Source: Winslowiella arboricola (GTDB lineage: Bacteria; Pseudomonadota; Gammaproteobacteria; Enterobacterales; Enterobacteriaceae). Taken from it: a DNA stretch of 64,000 nucleotides. Of this stretch, positions 53,975-64,000 are shown one piece after another. Location of the stretch: the NCBI RefSeq assembly GCF_025527015.1, contig NZ_JAODIM010000033.1, positions 47,393-111,392 of the forward strand. The letters are read 5' to 3'. The translations under genes and the position numbers were made by a program. Every line of letters begins with the position of its first letter. The stretch's first letter is position 1. The notes under the pieces were generated by a model that had not been told where the DNA came from, ran no database searches, and saw nothing but the letters and a program-made list of their open reading frames with translations.

Positions 53975-54955
53975 TTATGCCAGTTGCATCGCGAGTTGGA
54001 TGGAAATCGCCATGCTCTCAGACTTCGCTTTACCTGTCCAGGCAATATCAAACGCCGTGCCATGGTCAGCCGAAGTGCGGATAAACGGCAGTCCGGCGGT
54101 GATATTCACCCCGTCGTAGAAACCTAACAGCTTCAGCGGAATATGCCCCTGATCGTGGTACATCGCCACCACCATGTCATACATCCCTTCATAACATTGC
54201 AGATAGACGGTATCCGGCGGGCATGGGCCGTAAACATTGATGCCTTTGGCTTTCATCGCTTCGACAGAAGGTCCGACAATAGTGATCTCTTCATCGCCAA
54301 ACAGGCCGTTCTCTCCGGCGTGCGGGTTCACGCCCGCCACCGCGATACGGGCATTGTCATAACCCACGCGCTTCATAAAGGTATCCGCCATCGCAATGGT
54401 GGTTTCCACACGCTCGCGTCCCAGCGTATCGAGGAACTTACGCAGCGCAATATGGGTGGTGACATGAATCACTTTCAGGCGATCGGTATACAGCACCATG
54501 GCGTAATCTTTGCTGTCGGTCAGCTGCGCCAGCAGTTCGGTATGGCCCGGATAGATATGTCCGGCAGAGTGCAGCGCTTCCTTATTCAGCGGCGCAGTGG
54601 CAATTGCATGCACCTCACCGGCCATCGCCAGCGCCGTGGCGCGTTTCACACAGCGATAAGCCAGATCCCCGGCCTCAGTCTGCACCACCCCCGGTTTTAA
54701 CGCCTGCGGATCCGCCAGCGGCTCGTCGATAATATTAATAATGCCTGGTGCAAAGTGCGCATCGGACACCTTGTCCAGCACGCGTAATTCCACTTGCGGC
54801 GTAATATTCAGACTCAGTATGCGGCGCAGCGTAGTGGCGCATCCCACCACCACTGCCGGTGCGCCGGACAGCTCACCTTCGGCCAGTGACTTGATAATAA
54901 TTTCCGGACCGATACCTGCCGGGTCGCCCATGGTAACCGCAATAATTTTACTCAC
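53975..54955 (-). CDS. pdxA2: PdxA2-type 4-phospho-D-threonate/erythronate dehydrogenase
   Basis: 326 aa, PdxA family. GTG start at 54955 (GAGGAG 7 bp upstream; the in-frame TTG further up is rejected). Motifs: IIAVTMGDPAGIGPEI, APLNKEALHSAGHIYPGHTE, HVTTHIALRKFLD, VNPHAGENGLFGDEE, with the metal-ligand His residues. Oxidises and decarboxylates 4-phospho-threonate or -erythronate to DHAP. The pairing with a DUF1537 kinase, not pdx genes, separates it from vitamin-B6 PdxA. Confidence 0.87.
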   Translation of the reverse strand: MSKIIAVTMGDPAGIGPEIIIKSLAEGELSGAPAVVVGCATTLRRILSLNITPQVELRVLDKVSDAHFAPGIINIIDEPLADPQALKPGVVQTEAGDLAYRCVKRATALAMAGEVHAIATAPLNKEALHSAGHIYPGHTELLAQLTDSKDYAMVLYTDRLKVIHVTTHIALRKFLDTLGRERVETTIAMADTFMKRVGYDNARIAVAGVNPHAGENGLFGDEEITIVGPSVEAMKAKGINVYGPCPPDTVYLQCYEGMYDMVVAMYHDQGHIPLKLLGFYDGVNITAGLPFIRTSADHGTAFDIAWTGKAKSESMAISIQLAMQLA

Positions 54956-56225
54956 TCGACTTCTCCTCAATAAAACGAATAACTTCTACCAGGGTGTTTT
55001 CATCGCCAAAGCCACCGGCTTTGGTCATCACCAGCATGTGTTGATACGCATTCAGCAGATGGCCGTAAGGTACACAGCCCGCCACCTGCCCTTTAATCTG
55101 AAATCCGCTGGCGCCAAGGCGTCGTGCAATCGCCAGCGCGACATCACCACCGGAAAGATAGAGTCCGGCTGGCTCGGTCTGCGGCAAAATCGCCGCGGTC
55201 AGCTCGCCGAGCTGCTGACAAATTTGCTCACCTAATTGCTGGCGTGAGATCTGATGTTGCTGGCACAGCGCCGCAATGGCATGGCGCTGACCGGCCTGCT
55301 GGCAGGTGCGGATAATGCAGTGCTCTCCCTGCTGTAGTGCGGTGACGGCCTGTTGCAGCCAGCTGCTGCTCTGCGGCCACGGCGGTTGCTGAAACAGCCC
55401 GGCGATATCAATATCCACCAGCGTCAGGCGATGTTGCACCTGCAGACGGGCAATCTGTTGTTGGGCGATATCACTCATCGAACCCACCACCGCCAGCAGC
55501 GGCGCAGCAGGACGGTCGGCCAGCAGTGCGCCCAGCGCATCGCTTAACCCGGCGGATCCGGCCAGCAGCGGCTTTTCTTCCAGCTGCGCGGCAGCCCGCA
55601 TCAGGCGCTGAATATCGTGATCGGACTCGGCATCGGCCACCAGTAAACGCGTGCCCTGATGCAGATGCTGTTGCAGGCGCTGCGCCAGTGCGTCGGATCG
55701 CAGCTCTTCAAGACTCAGCACCGCGCCGCTCAGGTCACTTTGCGCCTGAAGCCGCGCCAGCACGCTGGAGTCGCTTACCGGGGTTTTCGGGTCGCTGGCA
55801 AATTCAGTAGCGGTGAGCAGCTGCCCGTCGATCAGGCAGTGGCCGTCGCGCGTGGTGCGTCCCAGCTTAGGTACCGCAGGCACCACCAGCGCCAGCTGTC
55901 TGCCGCTGGCCAGTAGCGCCGCGGCAATCTCCGCCCCCGGATTGCCGCGCAGGGTGGAGTCGATTTTTTTGAAAATCCAGCCATGGCGCACAATCTCCAC
56001 GCCCGCCGTCATCGCCTGACGAGTGCGTTCAGCGGCCTGTGGCGCACTTAGCGCCCGACTGTCGGTGCTGATTACCCAGACATCAGCCTCTGCGCTATTA
56101 AGCGCGCTGCTGCTGTCAAACAGCACATTGACCCGCGCGCCAGCCCTTGCCAGCCCGCTACCTGCATCATTGGCGCCGGTAAAATCATCGGCAATCACCC
56201 ATACCGGGGTTTTCCACTGCGTCAT
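54948..56225 (-). CDS. dtnK: four-carbon acid sugar kinase (DtnK/OtnK, DUF1537)
   Basis: 425 aa. N-terminal substrate domain with VIADDFTGANDAGSGLARAG, C-terminal ATP domain with GLYLSGGDVALAIARRLGAS and PYGHLLNAYQHMLVMTKAGG. Phosphorylates D-threonate or related tetronates. Overlaps pdxA2 by 8 bp; substrate chirality cannot be told by eye, so dtnK is a family-level symbol. Confidence 0.83.
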   Translation of the reverse strand: MTQWKTPVWVIADDFTGANDAGSGLARAGARVNVLFDSSSALNSAEADVWVISTDSRALSAPQAAERTRQAMTAGVEIVRHGWIFKKIDSTLRGNPGAEIAAALLASGRQLALVVPAVPKLGRTTRDGHCLIDGQLLTATEFASDPKTPVSDSSVLARLQAQSDLSGAVLSLEELRSDALAQRLQQHLHQGTRLLVADAESDHDIQRLMRAAAQLEEKPLLAGSAGLSDALGALLADRPAAPLLAVVGSMSDIAQQQIARLQVQHRLTLVDIDIAGLFQQPPWPQSSSWLQQAVTALQQGEHCIIRTCQQAGQRHAIAALCQQHQISRQQLGEQICQQLGELTAAILPQTEPAGLYLSGGDVALAIARRLGASGFQIKGQVAGCVPYGHLLNAYQHMLVMTKAGGFGDENTLVEVIRFIEEKSSE

Positions 56226-56281
56226 CTGTTCTCCATCAGGGTTGAAAGATTGCGGTAGTCATCATGCCACACAACCCGATA

Positions 56282-56326
56282 ATGATTATATTCAATCATG
56301 ATTGATTATATGTGAGCAAGATCAAA
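56282..56326. promoter_or_regulatory. operator and CRP-like site between the catabolic arms
   Basis: Direct repeats ATGATTATAT (56282) and TGATTATATG (56303) frame a perfect palindrome CAATCATGATTG (56293-56304), a good DeoR-type operator candidate. TGTGA-GCAAGA-TCAAA (56311-56326) closely matches the CRP consensus TGTGA-N6-TCACA. Together they suggest induction plus catabolite control. Confidence 0.6.
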
Positions 56327-56448
56327 TTAATCGAAATCAATTTGTCTTATAAAATTAGCCAGCAGTTGTGACAGCCGTCGCGTTGAAATGACGAATTACA
56401 ATCACCAGCGATTCCAGCAAGCGATCGCCAGGAGAAAAGGCAGAAATA

Positions 56449-57597
56449 ATGAATATCAACAGCACCCTTATCAGCGGCTACCAGGCGCTTAACGACATTG
56501 GCTATCTGCTGCAGGACAAGCAGAGCGTATTGCTGGTCAGCGATAAAAATATTGTGGCGATCCCGGCAGTGCAACAGGTTATCGCGCAGGTGAAATCGCA
56601 TGTCGGCAGCCTGAAAATCATCGACAGCGTGCCGCCAGAGCCAAGCCAGCACGATGTTGCGGCGATTCTGGCACCGCTGGAGACGCAGGGTATCGATATG
56701 GTGATTGGTATTGGCGGCGGCAGCGTGCTGGATGTCGCCAAGCTGCTGTCGGTGCTGTGTGTGGACAACGCGCCAACGCTGGATGCCCTGCTGGCCGGTG
56801 AAAAGCCGCTGACGCGCACCACCACCCTGCTGATCCCGACCACCGCCGGAACCGGCTCCGAAGCGACACCGAACGCGATTCTGGCGATCCCGGAGAAAGA
56901 GACCAAGGTGGGCATTATTTCACCGGTGATGTTGCCGGACTTTGTTGCGCTGGTGCCGGAGCTGACCACCAGCATGCCCGCGCATATCGCGTCTTCTACC
57001 GGTATTGACGCACTCTGCCATCTGATTGAGTGCTTTACCGCCACCGTGTCCAATCCGGTCAGTGATAACTACGCGCTTATCGGCATGAAAAAGCTGTTCG
57101 CCAGCCTTGAAACCACCATTGCCGAACCGACGAATCTTAGCGCCCGTCTCGATATGTTATGGGCATCTTATTACGGCGGCGCGGCGATTGCCCATGCTGG
57201 CACTCACCTGGTTCACGCCATGTCCTATCCGCTGGGCGGCAAATACCATATCCCGCACGGCGTGGCGAATGCCATTCTGCTGGCGCCCTGCATGCGCTTT
57301 GTGCGCCCGGCGGCAGTGAGCAAATTTGCGCAGGCTTACGACCTGCTGCCCGATGCGGATGGTTCGCTGTCGGAAGAGGCGAAATCGCACGCGCTGGTCG
57401 ACTACTTCGCCGCGCTGGTTAAACGCCTGAAACTGCCCGCCAGCCTTGATGAGCTGGGGATCAATGCTGACCACCTGCCCTACCTGGTGGAAGCCGCGCT
57501 GGATGTGCAGCGCCTGATGAAAAATGTTCCGGCAGCGGTCAGCGCCAGTGATGTGCGCGATATCTATCTGACGCTGTTTCCGACACTCAATCACTAA
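56449..57597 (+). CDS. iron-containing alcohol dehydrogenase
   Basis: 382 aa. NAD-binding GGGSVLDVAKLL, PTTAGTGSEATPNAIL, and metal ligands in STGIDALCHLIECF, HAGTHLVHAMSYPLGGKYHI and PHGVANAILL (one Asp, three His). In context it probably oxidises or reduces an aldehyde/alcohol intermediate. First gene of the rightward arm; AGGAG upstream. Confidence 0.87.
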   Translation: MNINSTLISGYQALNDIGYLLQDKQSVLLVSDKNIVAIPAVQQVIAQVKSHVGSLKIIDSVPPEPSQHDVAAILAPLETQGIDMVIGIGGGSVLDVAKLLSVLCVDNAPTLDALLAGEKPLTRTTTLLIPTTAGTGSEATPNAILAIPEKETKVGIISPVMLPDFVALVPELTTSMPAHIASSTGIDALCHLIECFTATVSNPVSDNYALIGMKKLFASLETTIAEPTNLSARLDMLWASYYGGAAIAHAGTHLVHAMSYPLGGKYHIPHGVANAILLAPCMRFVRPAAVSKFAQAYDLLPDADGSLSEEAKSHALVDYFAALVKRLKLPASLDELGINADHLPYLVEAALDVQRLMKNVPAAVSASDVRDIYLTLFPTLNH

Positions 57598-57614
57598 TCA
57601 ATTCCGAGGATAAG

Positions 57615-58499
57615 ATGAGCAAAAAAATTGACGGCGTATTAACCGCCATTGTCACCGCCTTCGATCGCGACGGTGCGTATAACGCCAGCGCCATGCGCCA
57701 GCAGATCCAGCGTCAGCTGAAAGCCGGTAACGGTATTTTCTGCGGCGGCACGAACGGCGAATTCTTTGTGCTGAACGAGCAGGAGAAGCTGGCGGTCACC
57801 GAAACCTGCGTCGATGAAGTGGCGGGCAGCGCAAATGTCGTCGCCCATATCGGCGAGATCTCAACGCGTGAAACCATTCGTCTCGGCAGGCAGGTAGCAA
57901 AACTGGGCGTTGATGCGGTTTCGGTTATCACCCCTTATTTTGTGCCGCTAAAACAGGAAGAGCTGATTGCGCACTATCGCGCAGTGGCTGACGCCATCGA
58001 GGTTCCGCTGTTCCTGTACAACATCCCGGCGCGCACCGGCAATACCCTGCAACCGGACACCGTGCGCACGCTGGCGGCGCACCCGAATATTATCGGCATC
58101 AAAGACAGTGCTGGCAGCTATGAAAGCCTGAGCGGCTTTTTGCAGGCGGCGGAAGGCATTGACAACTTTAACGTGCTGAATGGCCCGGACTCGCTGATTC
58201 ATCAGGGCTTTGTTGACGGCTGTTCCGCCTGTATTTCCGGGCTGGCCAACGTGGCACCAGACGAAATCAACGCTATCTGGGCACACTTTAATGCCGGTGA
58301 TATTGAAGCCTCGCGTAAAGCGCAGGAAAACGTCACTGGCCTGCGTACCGATCTGTATAGCGTCGCCTTCTCACCGGCAGCGGTGAAAAAAGCGCTGGCG
58401 CTGATGGGCCATGATGTCGGCGACAGCCGCTATGCGGTGCAGTTCAGCGCAGAAGACGAACAACGTATTCGTCAGATCGTGAATCAATATCTGCAATAA
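57615..58499 (+). CDS. DapA/NanA-family aldolase
   Basis: 294 aa TIM barrel. FCGGTNGEFFVLNEQEKLAV (GTxGE motif), catalytic Tyr in FLYNIPARTGN, Schiff-base Lys in IGIKDSAGSYESL. Such enzymes cleave 2-keto-3-deoxy acids to pyruvate plus an aldehyde. The surrounding genes favour sugar-acid catabolism over lysine synthesis. 17 bp after Fe-ADH. Confidence 0.87.
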   Translation: MSKKIDGVLTAIVTAFDRDGAYNASAMRQQIQRQLKAGNGIFCGGTNGEFFVLNEQEKLAVTETCVDEVAGSANVVAHIGEISTRETIRLGRQVAKLGVDAVSVITPYFVPLKQEELIAHYRAVADAIEVPLFLYNIPARTGNTLQPDTVRTLAAHPNIIGIKDSAGSYESLSGFLQAAEGIDNFNVLNGPDSLIHQGFVDGCSACISGLANVAPDEINAIWAHFNAGDIEASRKAQENVTGLRTDLYSVAFSPAAVKKALALMGHDVGDSRYAVQFSAEDEQRIRQIVNQYLQ

Positions 58500-58587
58500 A
58501 AAAATTTAATAAAACCATTTCCGATTTGCTGAAGCGGGTGTTGCCTTACACACACCCAGGGTTCATTGCGTCCATTAAGAGGCTGAA

Positions 58588-60009
58588 ATGAAAGAGTTTA
58601 CCGCTGAAGATACGCTAATCATTATCGGGATAGTGATAGCCTATATCCTGTTTACCACCTGGTTAACCTACCGGTTAAGAAGTAAAAGCTCTGGCGATTT
58701 TATGGAAGGCTCGCGTGCAATGCCGGCCTTTATTGTCGGTGTGATGTTAATGTCGGAATATATCGGTGCAAAATCGACTATCGGTACCGCGCAGGCGGCA
58801 TTTGAGGATGGTTTCGCCGCCTCCTGGTCGGTGATTGGCGCGGCGATCGGTTTTCCCATTTTTGGCCTGTTACTGGTTAAGCGCATCTATAACACCGGAA
58901 AAATCACCATTTCTGGCGCGATTGCCGAGAAATATGGTAACTCCACCAAAAATATTATCTCGCTGATTATGATTTATGCCCTGCTGCTGGTTAACGTCGG
59001 TAACTATGTCAGCGGCGCGGCGGCGATCTCCACGGTATTGAAAGTCAACCTGCCGGTAGCGGCCTTTATTACCGCGATTGTCAGTACCTTTTACTTCGCC
59101 TTTGGCGGCATGAAAGGCATGGCGTGGGTGACGCTGCTGCACAGCGGCATCAAGTATTTCGGCATTATGGTGATCCTCGGCGTGGCGCTGCATATGACCG
59201 GCGGTATTACGCCGATGGTGCAGGAGATGCCGGACTTCTACTGGACATGGGACGGTAATATCGGTGCCAGCACCATCTTCGCCTGGCTGATTGGCACCAT
59301 TGGTTCAATCTTCTGTACCCAGTTTGTGATTCAGGCGATCTCCTCCACCAAAGATGCCAAATCGGCGAAACGCGCGACCTGGGTAGCGTTCCTGTTCTGC
59401 CTGCCGATTGCGATCGCTATCGCGATTATTGGCGTAGCGGCGAAATACCTGCATCCGGATATCAACAGCCTGTATGCATTGCCGGTGTTCCTGCAGGATA
59501 TGAACCCATGGCTGGCGGGCATTGTCACCACCTCGCTGGTGGCGTCGATCTTCGTCAGCGTCAGTACTGTCGCGCTGGCGATTGCCTCGCTGATTGTCAA
59601 AGACTTCTATGTGCCTTATCGCAACCCGACGCCTGAACGCGAATTTAAAATGACGCGCTGGCTGTCACTGGCAATCGGTTTCGCGCCGTTGATTTTCGTG
59701 CTGTTCGTGCCGGAAGTGCTGAAGCTGTCGTTCTTTACCCGCGCCATTCGTCTGTCGATTTCGGTGGTGGCGATGATTGCCTTCTACCTGCCGTTCTTTA
59801 AGAGCGCGCGCGGCGCCAATGCCGGGCTGATCGGCGCCTGTGTGGTGACCTCGGTCTGGTATATGTTGGGCGATCCGTTTGGCATCAACAATATGTATAT
59901 CGCGCTGATTACCCCGGCGGTGATTATGTTAATCGACCGTTTGATTCCGACGCGCGCGGAGAAAGAGAGTAAGAAATCCAAAACCCAAATTCAGAAAAGT
60001 GGAGCCTGA
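58588..60009 (+). CDS. sodium:solute symporter (SSS family)
   Basis: 473 aa, about 12-13 hydrophobic segments, SSS pattern (MPAFIVGVMLMSEYIGAKST, FAFGGMKGMAWVTLLHSGIK, VASIFVSVSTVALAIASLIV). Lacks a signal peptide; lysine-rich cytoplasmic tail. Probably imports the cluster's substrate. 88 bp after the aldolase gene; stop directly before the next ribosome site. Confidence 0.9.
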   Translation: MKEFTAEDTLIIIGIVIAYILFTTWLTYRLRSKSSGDFMEGSRAMPAFIVGVMLMSEYIGAKSTIGTAQAAFEDGFAASWSVIGAAIGFPIFGLLLVKRIYNTGKITISGAIAEKYGNSTKNIISLIMIYALLLVNVGNYVSGAAAISTVLKVNLPVAAFITAIVSTFYFAFGGMKGMAWVTLLHSGIKYFGIMVILGVALHMTGGITPMVQEMPDFYWTWDGNIGASTIFAWLIGTIGSIFCTQFVIQAISSTKDAKSAKRATWVAFLFCLPIAIAIAIIGVAAKYLHPDINSLYALPVFLQDMNPWLAGIVTTSLVASIFVSVSTVALAIASLIVKDFYVPYRNPTPEREFKMTRWLSLAIGFAPLIFVLFVPEVLKLSFFTRAIRLSISVVAMIAFYLPFFKSARGANAGLIGACVVTSVWYMLGDPFGINNMYIALITPAVIMLIDRLIPTRAEKESKKSKTQIQKSGA

Positions 60010-60010
60010 T

Positions 60011-62339
<2,329 letters not shown>

Positions 62340-62395
62340 TTGCAGGCCGAGGGCAGCGAAAACGCCGTCATTATGGCTGGTGCAAATCATCAACA

Positions 62396-62443
62396 CGGGC
62401 GGCGAGAACGCCGCCCCTGCAGCCACCTATTTTCTCGCCGCCC
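62396..62443. repeat. dispersed palindrome, copy 5
   Basis: CGGGCGGCGAGAACGCCGCCCCTGCA followed after 10 bp by TTTTCTCGCCGCCC, the partial inverse. Lies between the SDR and yacL 3' ends. A degenerate relative may lie at 62341-62370. Confidence 0.8.
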
Positions 62444-62444
62444 T

Positions 62445-62810
62445 TTACTTATTTTCCTTGTAAAACAGCCGGTAGGCGGCAATCACCGCGAGAAAATCCT
62501 CTACGCCACAGAATGACAGACTCTCTTCGTCGTAATAGCTCATGCCCTCTTCCATGCCGTCATCTTCGATATTCAGCTGATTGGCGCGGATAATAATCTC
62601 CTCATCATCCATCCACAGACTGTACTCATGACCCACATGCTGCCACTGGCGTTCACTGCCTTTAATCGCTTTCACTGCCGCTTCAACATCATCCAGCAAC
62701 GCGAAATTCTCTTTTACTTCTTCATTAAACCAGTGACCGACCACTTCATGGCCCATCGACATACGTACCTTCACCCCGCCGGTGAGATCACGTAAAAATT
62801 CATATTCCAT
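62445..62810 (-). CDS. yacL: YacL family protein
   Basis: 121 aa (E. coli 120). [60 protein letters not shown]: nearly the E. coli protein. ATG at 62810 with AGAGGAAAG upstream; the longer reading to 62849 is rejected. UPF0231 family, function unknown. In E. coli it lies near acnB and speD. Confidence 0.95.
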   Translation of the reverse strand: MEYEFLRDLTGGVKVRMSMGHEVVGHWFNEEVKENFALLDDVEAAVKAIKGSERQWQHVGHEYSLWMDDEEIIIRANQLNIEDDGMEEGMSYYDEESLSFCGVEDFLAVIAAYRLFYKENK

Positions 62811-63029
62811 TGTACTTTCCTCTGACAGCCAAACGGCCTTGTCACGCACTATAAAAGTGCAATTTCTGCACTACTCGCGTGGTAAATACCTGCTTACCTG
62901 CATTATCGCAGGCTGAGGGGCGAAAAAAAGCGATTTCAGGTCCATTTAACAGTGTGGCGCGATTTTTGCCTGATCTTCTGTCGATCAGCTGAACACACCT
63001 TCCTTTTCGTCCAGACCGAGGCTTTTGCT

Positions 63030-63944
63030 ATGGAACTGAAATGGTTCGAAGATTTTCTCAGTGTCACGCGTTGCTACAGCTTTACTCGTGCAGCAGATGA
63101 ACGTCATGTTACCCAGTCTGCCCTGAGCCGGCGTATCCGCCAGCTTGAGGAGTGGCTTGGCGTACCGCTGTTTGACCGTAAAACCTATCCGGTAACGTTA
63201 ACGCCCGAAGGAAAGGCGTTTCTCGCCACCGCCAGTGAGACGGTGTTTGCCATGTCGCATCTGCGTAACGATATGCATCAGCGCTATACGCGTCGCACCT
63301 CGGTGATGCGCTTTGCGATGCTGAATACGCTGTCGCTGACCTTTTTCCCCGACTGGATTAAACAGATTAGTCAGCATCAGCAGCTGAGCTATATTCGCCT
63401 GTGCGATCAAAAGCCAACCTTTGTTGAGCACATTACGCTGCTGCACAGCGACGAAACCGATTTTCTGCTGACCTATGCCCATGATTCAGTCTCACTGATC
63501 CAGCAGCTCGCCCGCTACCCGATGCTGCGGCTGGGCACCGAACGCGCTATAGCAGTGTGTCGTCCCGACAGCGACGGTAAACCGCTCTATCCTGTCGGTC
63601 TGGACCAGCAGCCGATTCCTTATCTCAGTTATGGTCACCACTCCTTCTTTGCCCATGCGCTGGCGGAGATGTTTAGCCGCAAGCCGCTGCCGCTGGCGCC
63701 AATCTACGAAAACAGCATGTCGATTAACCTGAAAGCGATGGTGCTGTCGGGCAGCGGCGTCGCCTGGCTGCCGGAGAGCCTGATCCATGAAGAGTTAAGT
63801 CGCGGCATGCTGGTGCGCGCGGGCGATCGCCACTGGGATATGCCGCTGGATATCCGTCTGTATCGTCAGCCCCATCTGCGAAATCATCAGGCGGAAGCCT
63901 TCTGGCTTCGCGCCAAAGGGGAGATCGCCGTTTCGGCCGCGTGA
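63030..63944 (+). CDS. LysR-family regulator, HypT-like
   Basis: 304 aa. N-terminal HTH LSVTRCYSFTRAADERHVTQ, SALSRRIRQLEEWLGVPLFD, and LysR effector domain. Closest recalled match is E. coli HypT/YjiE (hypochlorite-responsive): shared SLSLTFFP-like, YLSYG, MSINLKAMVLSGSGVAWLPE. Start at 63030 (MELKWFEDF), with CGAGG nearby. HypT is regulated by methionine oxidation; this protein has several Met residues but the role is inferred. Confidence 0.75.
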   Translation: MELKWFEDFLSVTRCYSFTRAADERHVTQSALSRRIRQLEEWLGVPLFDRKTYPVTLTPEGKAFLATASETVFAMSHLRNDMHQRYTRRTSVMRFAMLNTLSLTFFPDWIKQISQHQQLSYIRLCDQKPTFVEHITLLHSDETDFLLTYAHDSVSLIQQLARYPMLRLGTERAIAVCRPDSDGKPLYPVGLDQQPIPYLSYGHHSFFAHALAEMFSRKPLPLAPIYENSMSINLKAMVLSGSGVAWLPESLIHEELSRGMLVRAGDRHWDMPLDIRLYRQPHLRNHQAEAFWLRAKGEIAVSAA

Positions 63945-63955
63945 TAATCCTGATA

Positions 63956-64000
63956 CGGGCGGCGAGAACGCCGCCCCTGCACATCAGTTGAATGTAGGGG
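63956..64000. repeat. dispersed palindrome, copy 6 (cut by window edge)
   Basis: CGGGCGGCGAGAACGCCGCCCCTGCA, then TGTAGGGG at the window end, the start of an inverse copy as seen at copy 3. Confidence 0.8.

Noticed and set aside
53975..54955. PdxA of vitamin B6 synthesis
   Set aside because: Coupling to a DUF1537 kinase and a DeoR regulator points to PdxA2-type tetronate catabolism.

Overview
The window looks like chromosomal DNA of an enterobacterium of the Erwiniaceae (Pantoea/Erwinia type). Proteins such as ErpA, HemL, DksA, PcnB, PanD, SpeD, SpeE, YacC and YacL are close to the E. coli versions, and the blocks hrpB-mrcB-fhu, thpR-sfsA-dksA-gluQ-pcnB-folK-panBCD-yadGH-can-hpt and cueO-yacC-speED follow the E. 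coli backbone. The lineage is inferred from content and order only; no rRNA or tRNA gene was found.

Layout: (1) 1-5.1 kb: dgt (partial), mtnN-btuF, a small secreted protein, erpA, hemL. (2) 5.1-5.9 kb: a HigBA/NadS-type toxin-antitoxin pair with two matched operator palindromes. (3) 5.9-17.2 kb: hydroxamate-siderophore import (fhuCDB), mrcB, a FhuE-type receptor and hrpB, with Fur-box-like sites before fhuC and fhuE. (4) 17.2-27.9 kb: an ERIC element, then housekeeping genes for RNA metabolism (thpR, gluQ, pcnB), stringent response (dksA), folate (folK), pantothenate (panBCD), an ABC-2 exporter (yadGH), carbonic anhydrase and hpt. pcnB starts at an ATT codon. (5) 27.96-44.80 kb: a 16.8-kb integrated element between 22-bp direct repeats. 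(6) 44.8-51.5 kb: a cystathionine gamma-synthase-family enzyme with possible met boxes, a secreted protein, cueO with a CueR-type promoter, yacC, speE, speD. (7) 51.6-53.1 kb: a two-gene unit resembling an effector/immunity pair and a small unknown gene. (8) 53.2-62.3 kb: a divergent catabolic cluster (DeoR regulator, PdxA2, four-carbon-acid kinase; Fe-ADH, DapA-family aldolase, sodium symporter, BNR-repeat protein, YhcH family, SDR) with a CRP-like site between the arms. (9) yacL and a HypT-like LysR regulator.

The element in region 5 has integrase, AlpA, a Rha/KilAC antirepressor-like protein, an Icd-like protein, a DUF927 primase/helicase, a 12-copy iteron array, and a complete HK97-type head and packaging block (capsid, protease, portal, connectors, HNH, TerS, TerL). 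It has no lysis genes and no tail genes except one lambda gpI homologue. This is the plan of a capsid-forming phage-inducible chromosomal island (cf-PICI), a satellite that builds its own heads and takes tails from a helper phage.

The most unusual content lies inside this satellite. Two adjacent cargo genes on the opposite strand (36257-36994 and 37037-37543) have unrelated N-termini but share a C-terminal module carrying a tetrad and flank (IQLG-SNNKI, VQIG-ENNHL) that fit the metazoan RHIM amyloid consensus. I propose them as a candidate two-part amyloid-signalling or phage-defence cassette. A dispersed palindrome, GGGCGGCGAGAACGCCGCCC, recurs at six intergenic loci outside the island.
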